Shown one piece after another: positions 1-10,359 of a DNA stretch of 64,000 nucleotides. How positions within the stretch are numbered: the first letter of the stretch is position 1; the number at the start of each line of letters is the position of its first letter. A program made the position numbers and the translations under genes. Source of the DNA: Hormiphora californensis (lineage: Eukaryota > Ctenophora > Tentaculata > Cydippida > Pleurobrachiidae); the NCBI GenBank assembly GCA_020137815.1, contig CM035353.1, forward strand, positions 7,905,298 through 7,969,297. Direction: 5' to 3'. Under the pieces are notes generated by a model that saw only the letters and a program-made list of their open reading frames with translations, searched no databases and was not told the DNA's origin.

Positions 1-505
1 TCAATGAGCGTACACGGATCCCTTTGTTCAGCTTTTCAAAATTTGGGGAAACATTGATATAAAAAAGACTTTGCTCACAAGAAAAATCAAGAGTCAAAAC
101 TCAAAGTTCATTTCCATTTCAGGAACTTAACATCCTAAGTCATGAAAAGTTTGGGTTTTGTTGGCCTAGTCCACATGCTTCAAACTTGAGAAGATCTCTT
201 AATATGGCCAAATAAATGTGTCAGGTATCAATCCGATCACATGGACACCCAAAAATAGCCCGGGACGGAAAACGCTACACACCTCTCTGGCATTGCAGAG
301 CATAGGCCAAACAAAAACCAAACCTTTTCAGGACTTTAGGGATGTTAGTCCGTGAAAATGAGTGGAGAGAAACATACCAAAATGAAAAATGACTTTTGAG
401 TTTGAACTTGATTTTCTGGTGAGCAAAGATTTTGTTTATCCAATGTCACCCAAATTTGAAAAAAGATTGAAAAAGGGATCGGGATACAGCTTAATTGAAA
501 GTCGC
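1..505. repeat. Foldback (inverted repeat) at window edge
   Basis: Bases 1 to about 165 pair as a reverse complement with about 304-505, at roughly 75-80% identity by eye, leaving a loop of about 140 bp. Matching landmarks are 'gagcaaag', 'cttgattt', 'aggccaa' and 'gggatc' in mirrored order. The element may extend left of the window, so its true ends and any target duplication cannot be defined. The divergence between arms says it is old. It is probably a MITE or foldback relic. No protein is supported here. Confidence 0.7.
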
Positions 506-1200
506 AGAAGAGCCAACAAAAATCATGCATGAGCATTTTTCTCAAACTGCAAAGGTGACCTGGTGCTTCAATTTATTTGTATGGTGTACATTGGAAAGTA
601 ATTCAAGCCAAAGGAAAAATAGCACCCATGATGGAAAATTAGGATTGCTCACATCATAAATGAAACGAGAAATGAATGGGAAGGACTGAAATAATGAATT
701 TTCAAATTTTGGACAAACAAATTATGGAAAAAGTACCAAGAAAAGGTATCCAGCGTGCTCCCATGATTTTAGATTCTCGCAAAATCGCCGTTTGACGGGA
801 CAATCGCTTAACCCTTACCAACAATCCGTGGCCCACCTTGTATATGAATGCATGATATTCAGTCATCACATTATATAAAGTTAAAAGAACCTCATTTAAG
901 GTAAGTAAAGACGATAATACATGTTGGAGGAAAACTATGTAACTGTTATTTCATATTGGCTGGATCTAACAATAATAACAAAATATCTCTGGCGAATCAA
1001 CACTGTCACACTGACAAAAATAGAAAAGCAAGGAGAGACTGGATAACCATCTCGTTTGAGTACAACCAGATGTTTGAGATTTCACCACCCATCTCCATTG
1101 AACAAGTGAGAAACAAATGGAGACATGTCTTTGGAGACAAGGCCGGCAGGCACAGAGAAGAAGGTGAGGGATTATAAATACATAAGACGCTAGCCTCTGC
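506..1200. other. Non-coding, no recognisable gene
   Basis: AT-rich sequence without a convincing reading frame. Short open frames near 956-1214 lie on both strands and match nothing I recognise. I see no repeat with another part of the window. Confidence 0.5.
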
Positions 1201-1349
1201 CTTACTGATAGCAAGTAATGTTTGGGAATGTCTGGTTGACGTCCCGAAGTTCGATCTCGGTTTTACCCCTTGGGGATGATACCAACCTGTTGTTGAGCGT
1301 AGAAGAACGCCTGGCTTACGCTTACGGTCCAATCCTTACTATTGCTGAT

Positions 1350-1440
1350 TCCAGATTCTCTACCACTTCTTTACAACTTCTCACAGGAAAGGGTGATGGG
1401 GTAGGCGGTACTGTATCGGACAGCCACCCGAAAAAAGTAT
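1350..1440 (+). pseudogene. Relic of the 'TSHGKG' multi-copy protein
   Basis: The stretch can be read as FFTTSH.KG followed by a broken GVGGT-like segment with a stop. It matches the better preserved FFATSHGKGVVDGVGG at 2480-2575. A second relic of the same motif is at about 3215-3285 (FFTTSYG then VGGT). These are short, frame-broken fragments of the family described at 8560-8945. Confidence 0.45.
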
Positions 1441-1617
1441 AAAATTATAAAAAACATATATAAAACATAAGTAAATTCACTACATCAAAGATAAAAACAC
1501 TGTTAAGTGGAGGGACGAAGGAAGAGCAGATTTCCGACAACTTGAATTTAAAAAACATATAACGTAGGAATTCCATTGTCATGCCTATTGGTAAAAAAGA
1601 AAGCCAACAAGGAACTT
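1436..1617. repeat. Dispersed repeat A, copy 1
   Basis: About 180 bp running from 'gtataaaattataaa' to 'caacaaggaactt' reappears at 4214-4392 with only a few differences, and more distantly at 2845-2960 and 8140-8435. In each place it follows, or lies close to, a fragment of the 'TSHGKG' family. It therefore looks like the 3' non-coding tail of that element rather than an independent repeat. Confidence 0.7.
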
Positions 1618-1619
1618 TT

Positions 1620-1699
1620 AAGGTTTTGAAGATGTTGGAATCACTCTCCAAGTCCATATACATGGACTTGGAGAGTGATTCCAACATCTTCAAAACCTT
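1620..1699. repeat. 38-bp perfect hairpin
   Basis: Bases 1620-1657 are the exact reverse complement of 1662-1699, with only 4 bp (atac) between. The right arm continues outward as a short open stretch (to about 1735), while the left arm abuts dispersed repeat A. This suggests the left arm is a snap-back copy of the right. No TSD is seen. Confidence 0.9.
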
Positions 1700-1929
1700 C
1701 CCGGTCATGGATGCAAATGTGGAACTTTGGCCATTTCCTTTCTGAGGAAACCCTTAAGAAGATGATTTTTGCATAAAAACTGAGAAGGCGAGCAAAGTCG
1801 TGCCGTGAATTTGCCAAGAAGTGGGGATTTAAAATGAATTTCAAGGTATAGAAATTCGTTAATTTAATGATTCAGTAATGAAAGATACTTTGACTATGAG
1901 TCAATCTTGGAAGACAATATCACACTTTA

Positions 1930-2125
1930 ACAGGTGGGAACAAGAATGCACAGAGACTGTAGAAAACGTCATGTCAATCCACTCTCTAACTTGTATCGTT
2001 TCGCGGAGGAAGACGAACCTCCAAGAACCCGGTCACGGTCTCCTTCAGTGGACTTCGATTACCAACTGTGCTGTTTTTTGGGGCATCAGGTGCTTGAAGT
2101 GGGTCAAGAACGCACAGGTTAGTTA
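1930..2125 (+). pseudogene. Fragment with a 'CRxC...TRSRSPSVDF' motif
   Basis: An open stretch of about 62 codons contains HRDCRKRHVNPLSNLYR followed by TRSRSPSVDFDYQLCCF. The pattern resembles a Cys-rich N-terminal segment that I associate, from memory only, with large multi-copy invertebrate proteins. Here it is a lone fragment between repeat A and the 'TSHGKG' fragment at 2400-2575, so it may be the N-terminal end of the same mobile element. No start, stop or full domain can be supported. Confidence 0.35.
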
Positions 2126-2399
2126 TAATAGGCAGTACCTTTCCATTTGCTATTGATGATAGTGAATGAACAATATTATGGACTCTATCCCATGCAGGGT
2201 GAGTGAACTGAATTGAATAGTAACACAAGCTTTATGACAGGAATAAGATATCGTTTGTGAGGACAGTTGACAAATCGTCAGGATCAGGATCATTTGATGC
2301 CACTGTCAGATAGGCATCTATATCATATTAAAGTTGTTTGATATTAAATTTATTTATTGTTAAAGCATTTACTGCAGTTTGCAGTTATACATGCTGTTT

Positions 2400-2575
2400 C
2401 AATTATAAATGGTCGGACCCATGGCGACTGGCGGTTCTCATCCGACGACTGGTTGGAAAGTACGAGAGGAATTTCTTTGCAACTTCTCATGGAAAAGGAG
2501 TTGTGGATGGAGTGGGCGGTGTTGTAAAGAGAGTTGTCAGACAGGCAGTTGTCTCAAGACCGCAACCGTAAATTT
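2400..2575 (+). pseudogene. C-terminal fragment, 'ATSHGKGVVDGVGG' family
   Basis: The frame ending at 2571 contains FFATSHGKGVVDGVGGVVKR, the best preserved copy of a motif found again at 1350, 3215 and 8840. In related copies (8560-8945, 9346, 10370) it lies downstream of WSDG..SEFKN, so the two are parts of one protein. The Asp, Asn, His and Gly spacing suggests a DDE-like nuclease or transposase core, but I cannot name the superfamily. The fragment ends at a stop and runs into a poly-T tract. Confidence 0.5.
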
Positions 2576-4095
2576 TTTTTTTTGAGCCGCCGAACTTTTG
2601 TGAATGTGGCGAAGGCAGGTGTTAAAACCACTACTTTGATCTATGTGTAGATGAGTCTAAAATACAGCGGCCATCCAGGAAAGACCAGGATGACGAGCTG
2701 TCTACTGTAGGAAAACCTGGTGTCGACGTATCGTCCGAGTTTTTGGGATTGTTAAAGGATGTTAATGGATTTGAGCCAAATGCAAAACAGATGAAGATAA
2801 TCTTCGAGCGATTTCATCGCGAAATCTCTGTGCATGTAATAAATAAGCGGCATATAAAATATATTAGTTAAGTGCACTACATGAAAGGTGCAAACATTGT
2901 TATCTAAATAAATCGTGAGCCAGCGGGAGAAGGCTGGGATCGGGGAGAACTGTATCATGAAGAAAGTGAAAGAAGAATCGCTTTCCGTAACGACACCTCA
3001 GTTGACGAACACATGTCATGGGTCACGGAGAAAGTGAAGCCACCTCCAAAATACCTTCTTCCTATTTTCAGTTGTTGATGATGGGGCGGTTGAATGGCGG
3101 TTGGTGAAAAACAATTGTGCAGCTAGTAATGCCTCCCCCCTAGTAATCCAGAGGAGAAAAGAAAAGATACTGACGTGTGAGGAACGCAGTCTGGAGTTTC
3201 CTCTGAAGACTGGTTGGAAAGTACAAGAGGAATTCTTTACAACTTCTTACGGAATGGGGTAGGCGGTACTGTCATAAATGATGGATATCGAGAGAGATAC
3301 CGTGCCAGGAAATTAGGATGATGAGGATAGAAGAGGAGAATAATCAAAAAAAGACGAGAGATATATAGTGCAGCAAACAGTGAGAGAGAAAGAGAGAGAG
3401 AGGAGAAGAGAGAGAGAACTTAGTGTGAGAGAGAGATCACTAGTAGAGATAGAAGAGATTGAAGATAAAAATTAACAATTAACGAGATGCCTAAATTATC
3501 GCAAGAGCCTAAAGGTATTACCCCCCCGCGTGAATTACATTATTATCAAAGCTAATATCAAGCTTAATTCATTCTTCATCCATCATCCAGCTGGGTTGCA
3601 TATAAGGTCCGTCATGGGACAATCAAATCAAGCCATTGCACACGTGTGACCCAGCGGTTGTGCCCCCACCGCCGAAATTTAGAGAGCACCATGCGAAACA
3701 ATTGCAGGGTAAATATAAGACACGAATATAAGTACACGTGATAAATGAATAGTGTTGGATGTGCGCGCGTGATCCTTTATTCTCACGCCGACTGAAACCA
3801 GATTGAGATCAGACTCTATCAGCTGTAGAAGCTGAAGCTTTGTTGTTTTGTTGTTAATCATTTATACCCGTGTAAATATAATATAACCCCTGACATCTTT
3901 TATAGAATTCATTCCATGACAAACCATGTAGTCGTGTCTTGTCCTCCTACGAAACAAATAGACGAAAAAAGACAGTTATTGGATCCGTGTAATTCTAATT
4001 ACGTTTCTCATACTAAAACTTATGTCAGATTTTTTTTAGGCAGTTGACTGACAGACAAACACAGCCTTTTGATTTGTACAACCTCCACCACCACC
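2576..4095. other. Degenerate repeat-rich spacer
   Basis: Contains a diverged copy of repeat A (about 2845-2960), a 'TSHGKG' relic (about 3215-3285) and a GA-rich microsatellite (about 3350-3460). Two short minus-strand open frames (2752-2958, 3679-3861) show no recognisable protein. I see no gene here. Confidence 0.5.
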
Positions 4096-4099
4096 AGCC

Positions 4100-4202
4100 G
4101 ATGTACCACCTCCATCGCCAACAGCCGATGTACCACCTCCATCGCCAACAGCCGATGTACCACCTCCATCGCCAACAGCCGATGTACCACCTCCGTCAGC
4201 CA
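4100..4202. repeat. 27-bp minisatellite, about 4 copies
   Basis: The unit begins gatgtaccacctccatcg and repeats exactly every 27 bp, at 4100, 4127, 4154 and 4181; the last copy is diverged and truncated. As 27 is a multiple of three it stays open in several frames on both strands, giving artificial Gly/Ser- or His/Gln-rich peptides. Repeat A copy 2 follows directly. Confidence 0.9.
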
Positions 4203-4213
4203 CCCGAAGAAAG

Positions 4214-4545
4214 TATAAAGTTATAAAAAAGCATATAAATATAAGTAAATTCACTACATCAAAGATAAAAACACTGTTAAGTGGAGGGACGAAGGAAGAG
4301 TAGAGTTCCGACAACCTGAATTTAAAAAACATATAACGTAGGAATTCCATTGTCATACCCATTGGTAAAAAAGAAAACCAACAAGGAACTTAGCATGAGG
4401 ATCCGAGGATGAATGGATTTATTGTTTTTGTTCTGTTTTGTTTTTGGTACTTAACTAACAAGGAACTTATAAGAAAACAGTCAGTTTGTATGTGTAAGTG
4501 AGACTGAGACTACCCGACCCAATGAGCTGTGGGTCAAGGCAAGAT
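4214..4545. repeat. Dispersed repeat A, copy 2
   Basis: 4214-4392 repeats 1436-1617 closely. 4470-4545 ('cagtttgtatgtgtaag' then 'acccgacccaatg') continues into sequence shared with 8355-8435. The distal part missing from copy 1 is thus present in copies 2 and 4, which helps define the unit. Confidence 0.65.
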
Positions 4546-4584
4546 CTATACATGTACTGAGGGGGAAATAGTTCCTGACTAATC

Positions 4585-5903
4585 CGGAGTGCTGGTGAAT
4601 TTAACACGACCTAGCATGCGACGGGAAACACCACTTGTACGTGGTAGCTGAGGTCTACAGAAATGGCGCTACGGTGCGGGAAAAAAACATTCCATTCCCT
4701 AAAATCTTTTTTTTACTTTGATTTGATTTGTGGCAGAATTGAGCATATTAAACGTGGTTCCCGAAAAATCCATAATGACTTAGCACACGAAATAATGCAC
4801 CACTACCTATTTTTGCAAGTAGAATCGATTGCCGTTGAAGTCGAATCCTCAAATGACTGTTAAAATGGTCAAAAGTTGAGTTTTGTTACCATTTTTTGGA
4901 GGTTTTTGGCCCCTAAACCATTGAAAATGTTGAGATGGAATGTGAAACTAGTGCCAACCGTTAAAATGGTCATTTTTCTACCAAAGAAACCAAAGTTTTC
5001 GCCTGTTATATCCGATTTTATGGTTAGATTTGGGCAAATTGTTGAAATCTGCCAACTAGGAGAACCGTAAATTGATTTTCTTTTTTTGGATTTTGGCATT
5101 TTTGACAAACTTCTGATTGAAATGGTCATACGGAGCATGGCTAAGTTGTGTTATGGGACATTTTCGACTAAAATCCACGATTTCATACCAATCAATACAG
5201 ATCGTGATTATAGAAAATTTGCGTAGGCAAACGTCAAAATAGCAAGAAAAGTTGTATTTGACGTTTGCCTACGCAATTTTCTTAAATCAAAGATCTGTTA
5301 GGATTGGTATGAATCTTGGATTTTAGTCGAAATTCGAAAATTGTCCCATAAAACAACTTAAGCATGCTCCGATGACATTTCAATCAGAAAGTTTGCAAAA
5401 ATAGCCAAATCCAAAAAAACAAGAAAACAAGTTACGGTTCTCCTAGTTGGCGATTCAACAATGCTGCCCAAATCTAACCATAACTCGGATATACACGAAA
5501 AACTTGGGTCTTGAGTAGAAAAATGACCATTTTAAGCTGGCACTAGTTTCAAAATTCCTATCTCAAACATTTCAATGGTTTAGGGCAAAAAACCTCCAAA
5601 AAAATGGTAAAAAATTCAACTTTGGACCATTTTACAGTCAGTTAGAGATTCGACTTCAACGGCATCGGATTCTACGTCAAAATAGGTAGGGGTGACATAT
5701 TCGGTGCTAAGCATTAGGATGGGTCGCGGACCACGTGTAATACTAGCCAATTTTGACCCAAATCAATAAAAGTAAAAAAAAAGATTTAGGGAATGGAATG
5801 TTTTTCCCGCACCGTAGCGCCATTCTGTCGACCCTCAAGTCCCACGTACAAGTGGTGGGTTCCCCGTCGATGCTAGGTCGTGTTAATTTCACCAGGCACG
5901 CCG
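4585..5903. mobile_element. Long foldback element, family F1, copy 1
   Basis: The two halves (about 4585-5239 and 5258-5903) are diverged reverse complements meeting at a short centre. The innermost 26 bp (5213-5239 versus 5258-5283) are nearly exact. The right end is GGCACGCCG and the left end a mutated CGGAGTGCTGG. A second, far better preserved member lies at 55593-56999, sharing the end CGGCGTGCC, the block GCGGGAAAAA and the block GCCGTTGAAGTC. No protein is encoded; it is a non-autonomous foldback or MITE-like element. Flanking TAAT on both sides may be a worn target duplication. Confidence 0.8.
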
Positions 5904-6909
5904 TTGTAATGTTACGGTTTGACGAAGACGGTGATTTTTTTTATGTTTTATAAATATATGTATATATATAGTTCTATTTTCCTTGAATTGAAAACAGCCC
6001 TGAAAGATGCAAGATGGCCGGTCCCACTTTTCGAACGCCATTTATGTAATGCACGAAGTCTGGCTTAGAAGCTTTGACGGTTACGTTCGCGCGCACGGCA
6101 GTAAGTCGTGTGTGTGCGTTCTAGAAGGTGGATTTGAAAGTTGGAGCCAACCAGAAGATTTTTCAGTTCCTGGTTTACCTTCCCAGAATTCGTTAAGAAA
6201 AAGAATAGAGCGGACAGGGGATCCAGTGGGAGTCACTAACCTTCCTTCACAATATACAACCTCTCTAGCGGAGACGATCACATGAGGAAGAAGAAGAAGA
6301 AGACCCCATTTACGAAGCATCTAGAGGCATTAGCCAACAGGCCAGAGAAACAAGAGGAAGAGGAGGCGCTGGTCGCTACCCGAATCCCTCCAGAGGAGAG
6401 AGAAGGGATCATCGCCGACTGGAAAGCTGACAAGAACACCAATGTGGAAGTAGCTAGGCGATGGGAGCAGGCATCGGGTTCCCAGTGGCAGTGAACAGCC
6501 CGAAAAGGCCACAGCAGAGGATAGACTCAGTTACGCCGCTGCCTTTGTAATATGGGGTACACGAAAGCTGAAAAGTACGAATGTCAGCAGAGTTACGCGT
6601 ACGCCCCACTGCTACAACTGGCAGATTTTGACCTTCCGGATTCTCCGGCACTCTGGGCAACTCGCTACAGTAACGGCAGGAGCGGTAAGGGATACTACTA
6701 TATTATTAAATTATTATATAGTATAACTACTGATACGGAGACTAACTGAAATGGGTAGTGGGAGAAGAAGAACTGGCAATTTATGGGCGGTGTGTGATAG
6801 CCAAAAGGGCAGCGGGACGCGAGAGTAAACAACGAAGGTAGGGACAAGTTTTCCTGCCCGACCGAAGTTGGGTTGTTTGAAATTGAGACAGATACACAGA
6901 GGTAGGACC
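5904..6909 (+). other. Unresolved region with short open frames
   Basis: Two overlapping open stretches, 6007-6285 and 6282-6494, could be fragments of one frame-broken protein; the second is rich in Lys, Glu and Arg. I recognise no domain. A (TA)n tract near 5955-5970 precedes them. The stretch ends at the Gypsy LTR starting at 6910. Confidence 0.3.
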
Positions 6910-7123
6910 TGAGGGCATTCAGCGCAGCCATAACAACTTTTAGCCGCGCGCGCCGCACACAAGCCGTGGCTTGACCAGAGATATGATTGATATGATGACG
7001 TGTAGTTTTCTATTTTACCACTTCTTGTTACAACCAAAACTAACGTGTTTCAAGTCATCCGAGTAATCAAAGATAAAGTTATCATAGTCATAACCATTCT
7101 TCCATTAGGCTCAAGGCATTACA
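6910..7123 (+). mobile_element. Gypsy LTR (relic element)
   Basis: Starts TGAGGGCATTCAGCGC and ends ...GGCATTACA, directly followed by ATGGCGACGAG. Layout, GC-rich block, hairpin and 3' end match the LTRs of the Gypsy element at 16648-28544 but are clearly diverged, so this is another member of the same family. It contains a CAAGCC/GGCTTG hairpin at 6960-6973, equivalent to the stem in the other LTRs. No flanking duplication was found. Confidence 0.75.
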
Positions 7124-7417
7124 ATGGCGACGAGTTTGGCGAATACGATCGAGCCGTGGGATGGCAAAGCTGAGACCTTGCGTGGGTGGATGGACAGGTT
7201 GAGTCAATTTTTTGTCCTGAACTCATCTTCTAAAGAAAAGCAGGTTGCAAGCTTGCTAGTACACATAGGAAGAGAAGGTTATCACATGTTAGAGGATCTG
7301 ACGTACCCAGAGCAGCCATCAACCAAGTCTTTCAAGCAGTTGAAGAGACTGTTACAGGAGGGTGTGATGCCACGAGAACTTATAATTGCGGAGAGGGCCA
7401 AGTTCTATGTCGTTACA
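7124..7417 (+). pseudogene. Truncated Gypsy gag
   Basis: The ATG follows the LTR without a gap. About 98 codons are homologous to the gag start of the larger Gypsy element at 16883 (shared MATS, IEPW.GKAE.LRGWMDRLSQ, EGYHMLEDLTYPEQPSTKSF). The frame is intact where the larger copy is frameshifted. It breaks at about 7412, where the sequence jumps into LTR sequence, so everything from mid-gag through pol has been deleted. Confidence 0.75.
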
Positions 7418-7520
7418 CAACCAAAAGTAACGTGTTTCAAGTCATCCGAGTAATCAAAGATATAGTTAGTAATCAAAGATAAATTCATAACCATTCTTCC
7501 ATTAGGCTCAAGGCATTACA
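7412..7520 (+). mobile_element. Partial 3' LTR of the relic Gypsy element
   Basis: 7412-7520 repeats the last ~100 bp of the LTR at 7024-7123 (from 'gttaca.aaccaaaa' to 'aaggcattaca') with small indels. Together with 6910-7123 and the gag fragment it marks a deleted Gypsy copy of about 0.6 kb. Confidence 0.75.
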
Positions 7521-7524
7521 TATA

Positions 7525-7640
7525 ACAACAATTACAGCTATAACAAACCCTACCAAAGCCGAGGTTCCGGCGGATACAGAGGAAGATACAGCTCCAGAGG
7601 GTACGGACGAGGATACGGCCGAGGATACTGATTGCTAAGC
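7525..7640 (+). pseudogene. Gly/Arg/Tyr-rich (RGG-like) coding tail
   Basis: A short open stretch after the LTR encodes repeated RGSGGYRGRY / RGYGRGY units ending in a stop near 7630. RGG/RGY tails are typical of nucleic-acid-binding proteins, including some retroelement gag proteins. The stretch is too short and isolated to assign a parent gene. Confidence 0.35.
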
Positions 7641-8139
7641 GTCCTCCCAGAAGAAGAAGAAGATTGCTAAGGTTCCCATTTTATTTTCATTTCGTTATTC
7701 CGTGAGTTTCCATTTGACATCAAAGTTTCGTCTTTTTCGTACACACGAATACATTATTATTTTTGCATGAACAATTTATATTTACTAGAAGGGTAGAATA
7801 CCCAAAGCTAAACATTAGTTGGGTGAGCATGTGCCAACTCCTTGATCGCGAACCAGTCTTCAACCGACCAATGTGGGGCCAATTTGACAGTTCTGACTCC
7901 TCATCTGATACAATGTAGAGTCTACATCTGAGGAAGATCCCAAAACAAAAGGAGAGCTACCGGACCGCTGGGACTCGGTTGTACTGTGAAAATGAAGGCA
8001 CCATACGGAGAAATGACAGCAATGAGTATACTCAGCGGCGCCAACTATGAATGATCCGTGCGTTGCCACAACCACATTATATCATCTCATGGGCACTGAA
8101 GTCAATACTGCTTGTCCCTAGAGATTGTATAACTATACA
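7641..8139. other. Non-coding spacer
   Basis: No supported gene. One minus-strand open frame of 71 codons (7860-8075) shows no recognisable motif. Repeat A resumes at about 8140. Confidence 0.4.
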
Positions 8140-8435
8140 TCATAAAAAGCATATATAAAATATATTAGTACAAAGTGCACTACATGAAAGTTGCAAACAC
8201 TGTTTGCTAAATAAAATTGAAATTCCCGCTGGAGAAAGCTGGAATCAGGGAGTGGACGATTGAGGGACGAAGGAGGAGCAGAGTCCCGAAAACTTGAATT
8301 TAAAAATATAAAACTTACAAATGCCTTTGTCATACACATTGGTAAAAAACAAAAAAGTCAGTTTTTATGTGTAAGTGAGACTGAGATTACCCGACCCAAT
8401 GTGTGTTGAAAGGTAAGATCTATGCATGGGGCTGG
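8140..8435. repeat. Dispersed repeat A, diverged copy
   Basis: Shares 'gcatatataaaatat', 'gtgcactacatgaaag' and 'ttggtaaaaaacaaaaaa' with 2845-2960, and 'gtgtaagtgagactgaga' plus 'acccgacccaatg' with 4480-4530. It directly precedes the next 'TSHGKG' family fragment. Confidence 0.6.
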
Positions 8436-8559
8436 CATCGGCGATTTTTTGGCACCTCGCACGGGAAAGGAGTAGTTGATGGTGTCGGTGGTGTCGGTGG
8501 GGTTGCTAAGCCGAGGATGTTCCACAGAACCGATGGGTGTTAGCCCAATACCAGCAGTG

Positions 8560-8945
8560 CGATATACAGCCTACCAATGTGAGCTGCAAGATGAGGTACA
8601 ATCTCATTTGTTGTCAAGGGGATCGGTAATGCTGTTCACTGCTGCCGTGTACCACAAGGGAACCTGCAGTACCTTCCTAGTCGTCACAGATTCCCAGTGC
8701 GTTGTATAATGTCCTCCCTTCCGACCCAGCTATACAGAGGGAGGTCATATGGAGTGACGGGAGTGCCAGGGAGTTCAAGAACCAATTTATCGTGGTGTTC
8801 ATGAGGGGGCTGGCAAGTATAAGAAGGGCTGGCAATGGCGATTTTTTGGCACCTCACACGGGAAAGGAGTTGTCGATGGTGTCGGTGGGGTTGCTAAGCG
8901 GGTGGTCAGAACCGCTGTGACCTCCCGGAGAGCCAAAACTCATTG
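8560..8945 (+). pseudogene. DDE-like multi-copy protein, broken copy
   Basis: Across two frames the sequence encodes LFTAAVYHKG...FLVVTD, then VIWSDGSAREFKNQF, then F.TSHGKGVVDGVGGVAKR. The order matches the copies at 9346 and 10370 and the isolated tail at 2400. A frame change occurs near 8700 and another near 8850. The invariant Asp in 'VTD' and 'WSDG' and the His/Asp of 'SHGKG.VDG' could be a metal-binding nuclease centre as in DDE transposases. This is inference from spacing, and the superfamily is unknown to me. Confidence 0.5.
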
Positions 8946-9045
8946 GATTTTTACAACGTTACCAGTTAGGAGTTGAAGAAACATATATTACTCTTCTTGA
9001 GACAACCTCAATTTTTATTTAATCATATTCATTTCATAAGTTATC

Positions 9046-9324
9046 TTGGGAACCAGCTGGAATAATATGTGTCTCGGAAGTCAGTCACGGGAAGGGTGCA
9101 GTGGATGGTATCGGAGGAACTTCCAAGACGGCAGTCAGGATGGCTGTGAGAAGGAGGGCGGCAGTTGTGCAGAAGACTTTTACAACGTGGTTAGGACCAG
9201 GCTTGCTACGACCAATACCAGTCATCTGAGTTCAAGGAAGGAACGGACAAAGGATGGTACAGTGAGGGTGCTCCAGGTGGACTTCGCAATGTCCTATGAG
9301 ACAATTGGCAAGGACGAGGAGTGA
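9046..9324 (+). pseudogene. Open frame following a 'SHGKG' relic
   Basis: Near 9080-9135 the sequence reads as SHGKGAVDGIGG then KTAVR in a frame different from the 92-codon open frame that covers it. It is therefore another copy of the 'TSHGKG' tail. The rest of the open frame has no recognisable domain. Confidence 0.35.
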
Positions 9325-9345
9325 GGACATGTCTGCATTGTGGAG

Positions 9346-9743
9346 CAGCTCAGACAGGCTATTTACAGTTATTTACAGCAGCTCTGTGGAATAACGGAGA
9401 GGTCAAAACCTACCTAGTTTCCGATGCTACCCACAAGGACAAGGACACCATCACCTTGTTCCTTGGTGCGCTGTATAGGAACATTCCAGCGAACAACACC
9501 GTGAGCGAGGACATAATTTGGAGTGACGGGCCGTCCTCTGAATTTAAGAACAAGTTCATGGCACTCATCATTCGGAACGATACAATCACGATTTCTCATG
9601 GAAGACAAGGACAAATATTATTATTACTTATTATTGTTTTAAATTTAATATCAATCCAATCAAAATCCTCAATAACTTATGTTTATCGTCCGGCTCCAAG
9701 TGGGAGTACCAACACCCGACGATGGACCAACCTGTTCTACTAA
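9346..9743 (+). pseudogene. 'WSDGPSSEFKN' protein fragment, copy 1
   Basis: Encodes LFTAALWNNGEVKTYLVSDA, DTITLFLGALYRN and EDIIWSDGPSSEFKNKFM, then loses similarity in an AT-rich stretch. It belongs to the family at 8560-8945. No intact protein is possible, because the downstream 'SHGKG' tail is absent or reduced to ISHG. Confidence 0.5.
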
Positions 9744-10112
9744 TGCAGAGCGGAACGAGACACATATGGAAAAGTTGAGGCAACAACTCGGTGATGTGGG
9801 ACACAATAACTAATAAGAGAGGAAAATAATGTCAATCCCAGAAAAGACTAGCCTTTTCCTTCCACCTTTGTCCTTTTCTTATGACTCAAGATGAAGGGAA
9901 AGTGGTACTCGCAAAACGAAACCGAAAGCGAAGAAGAAATATGTGTATTTTATAATTATATGTTCACGTCGGACATGAACGAGAGTCGGCAGGGTGTCAT
10001 CCCAATCAATTTTCGAATGGAAGACCGATTAAACCCTCTAAGAAAACTCAAAAATAGGAAGCCGAAGAAAATCAATTAAAATGGACACCAGCAGTCTGCA
10101 CGGACGAGGACT
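9355..10112. repeat. Tandem 1-kb duplication, copy 1
   Basis: Begins near 'ttacagcagctctgtgg', ends near 'gtctgcacggac', and is repeated as 10360-11180 at about 95% identity by eye. Each copy carries the 'WSDG' protein fragment, an AT-rich stretch and the small 'MKGKWY' open frame. Copy 2 has additional insertions of about 15 and 36 bp. Confidence 0.8.
9891..10079 (+). CDS. Small acidic/basic open frame, copy 1
   Basis: A 62-codon frame starting MKGKWYSQNETESEEE and ending in a Lys/Arg-rich tail (LRKLKNRK). It is duplicated at 10969 with conserved reading frame (about 85% identical residues), which hints that it was under coding constraint. No domain is recognised. It may be an exon or C-terminal part of the multi-copy mobile element in this region. 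Confidence 0.3.
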   Translation: MKGKWYSQNETESEEEICVFYNYMFTSDMNESRQGVIPINFRMEDRLNPLRKLKNRKPKKIN

Positions 10113-10359
10113 CCAATACTGACAGTGACTCGGGCAGCAGCTGCAGCGAGATAGTTCTTGTTTTAAATGTCTTCAGTGTTGTTTGGGTTAGTTTACTACT
10201 GGCATGGAGGAGGTCGAAAGATTGAAACCCGTTAGCTGTTCCTCCTTGATGAGGATAAATGGCATGGCGGGATTTTTGGAAGTTGAACCTTGCGGTGAGA
10301 TTTAATAGTATCCTGTTTTTCAAACAATTTCCTCCATTTAGTCCACAGCCAGGACAGGC

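Noticed and set aside
4036-4362. Gly-rich (minus) and His/Gln-rich (plus) repeat proteins
   Set aside because: The 27-bp minisatellite has a period divisible by three, so it is open in many frames by default.
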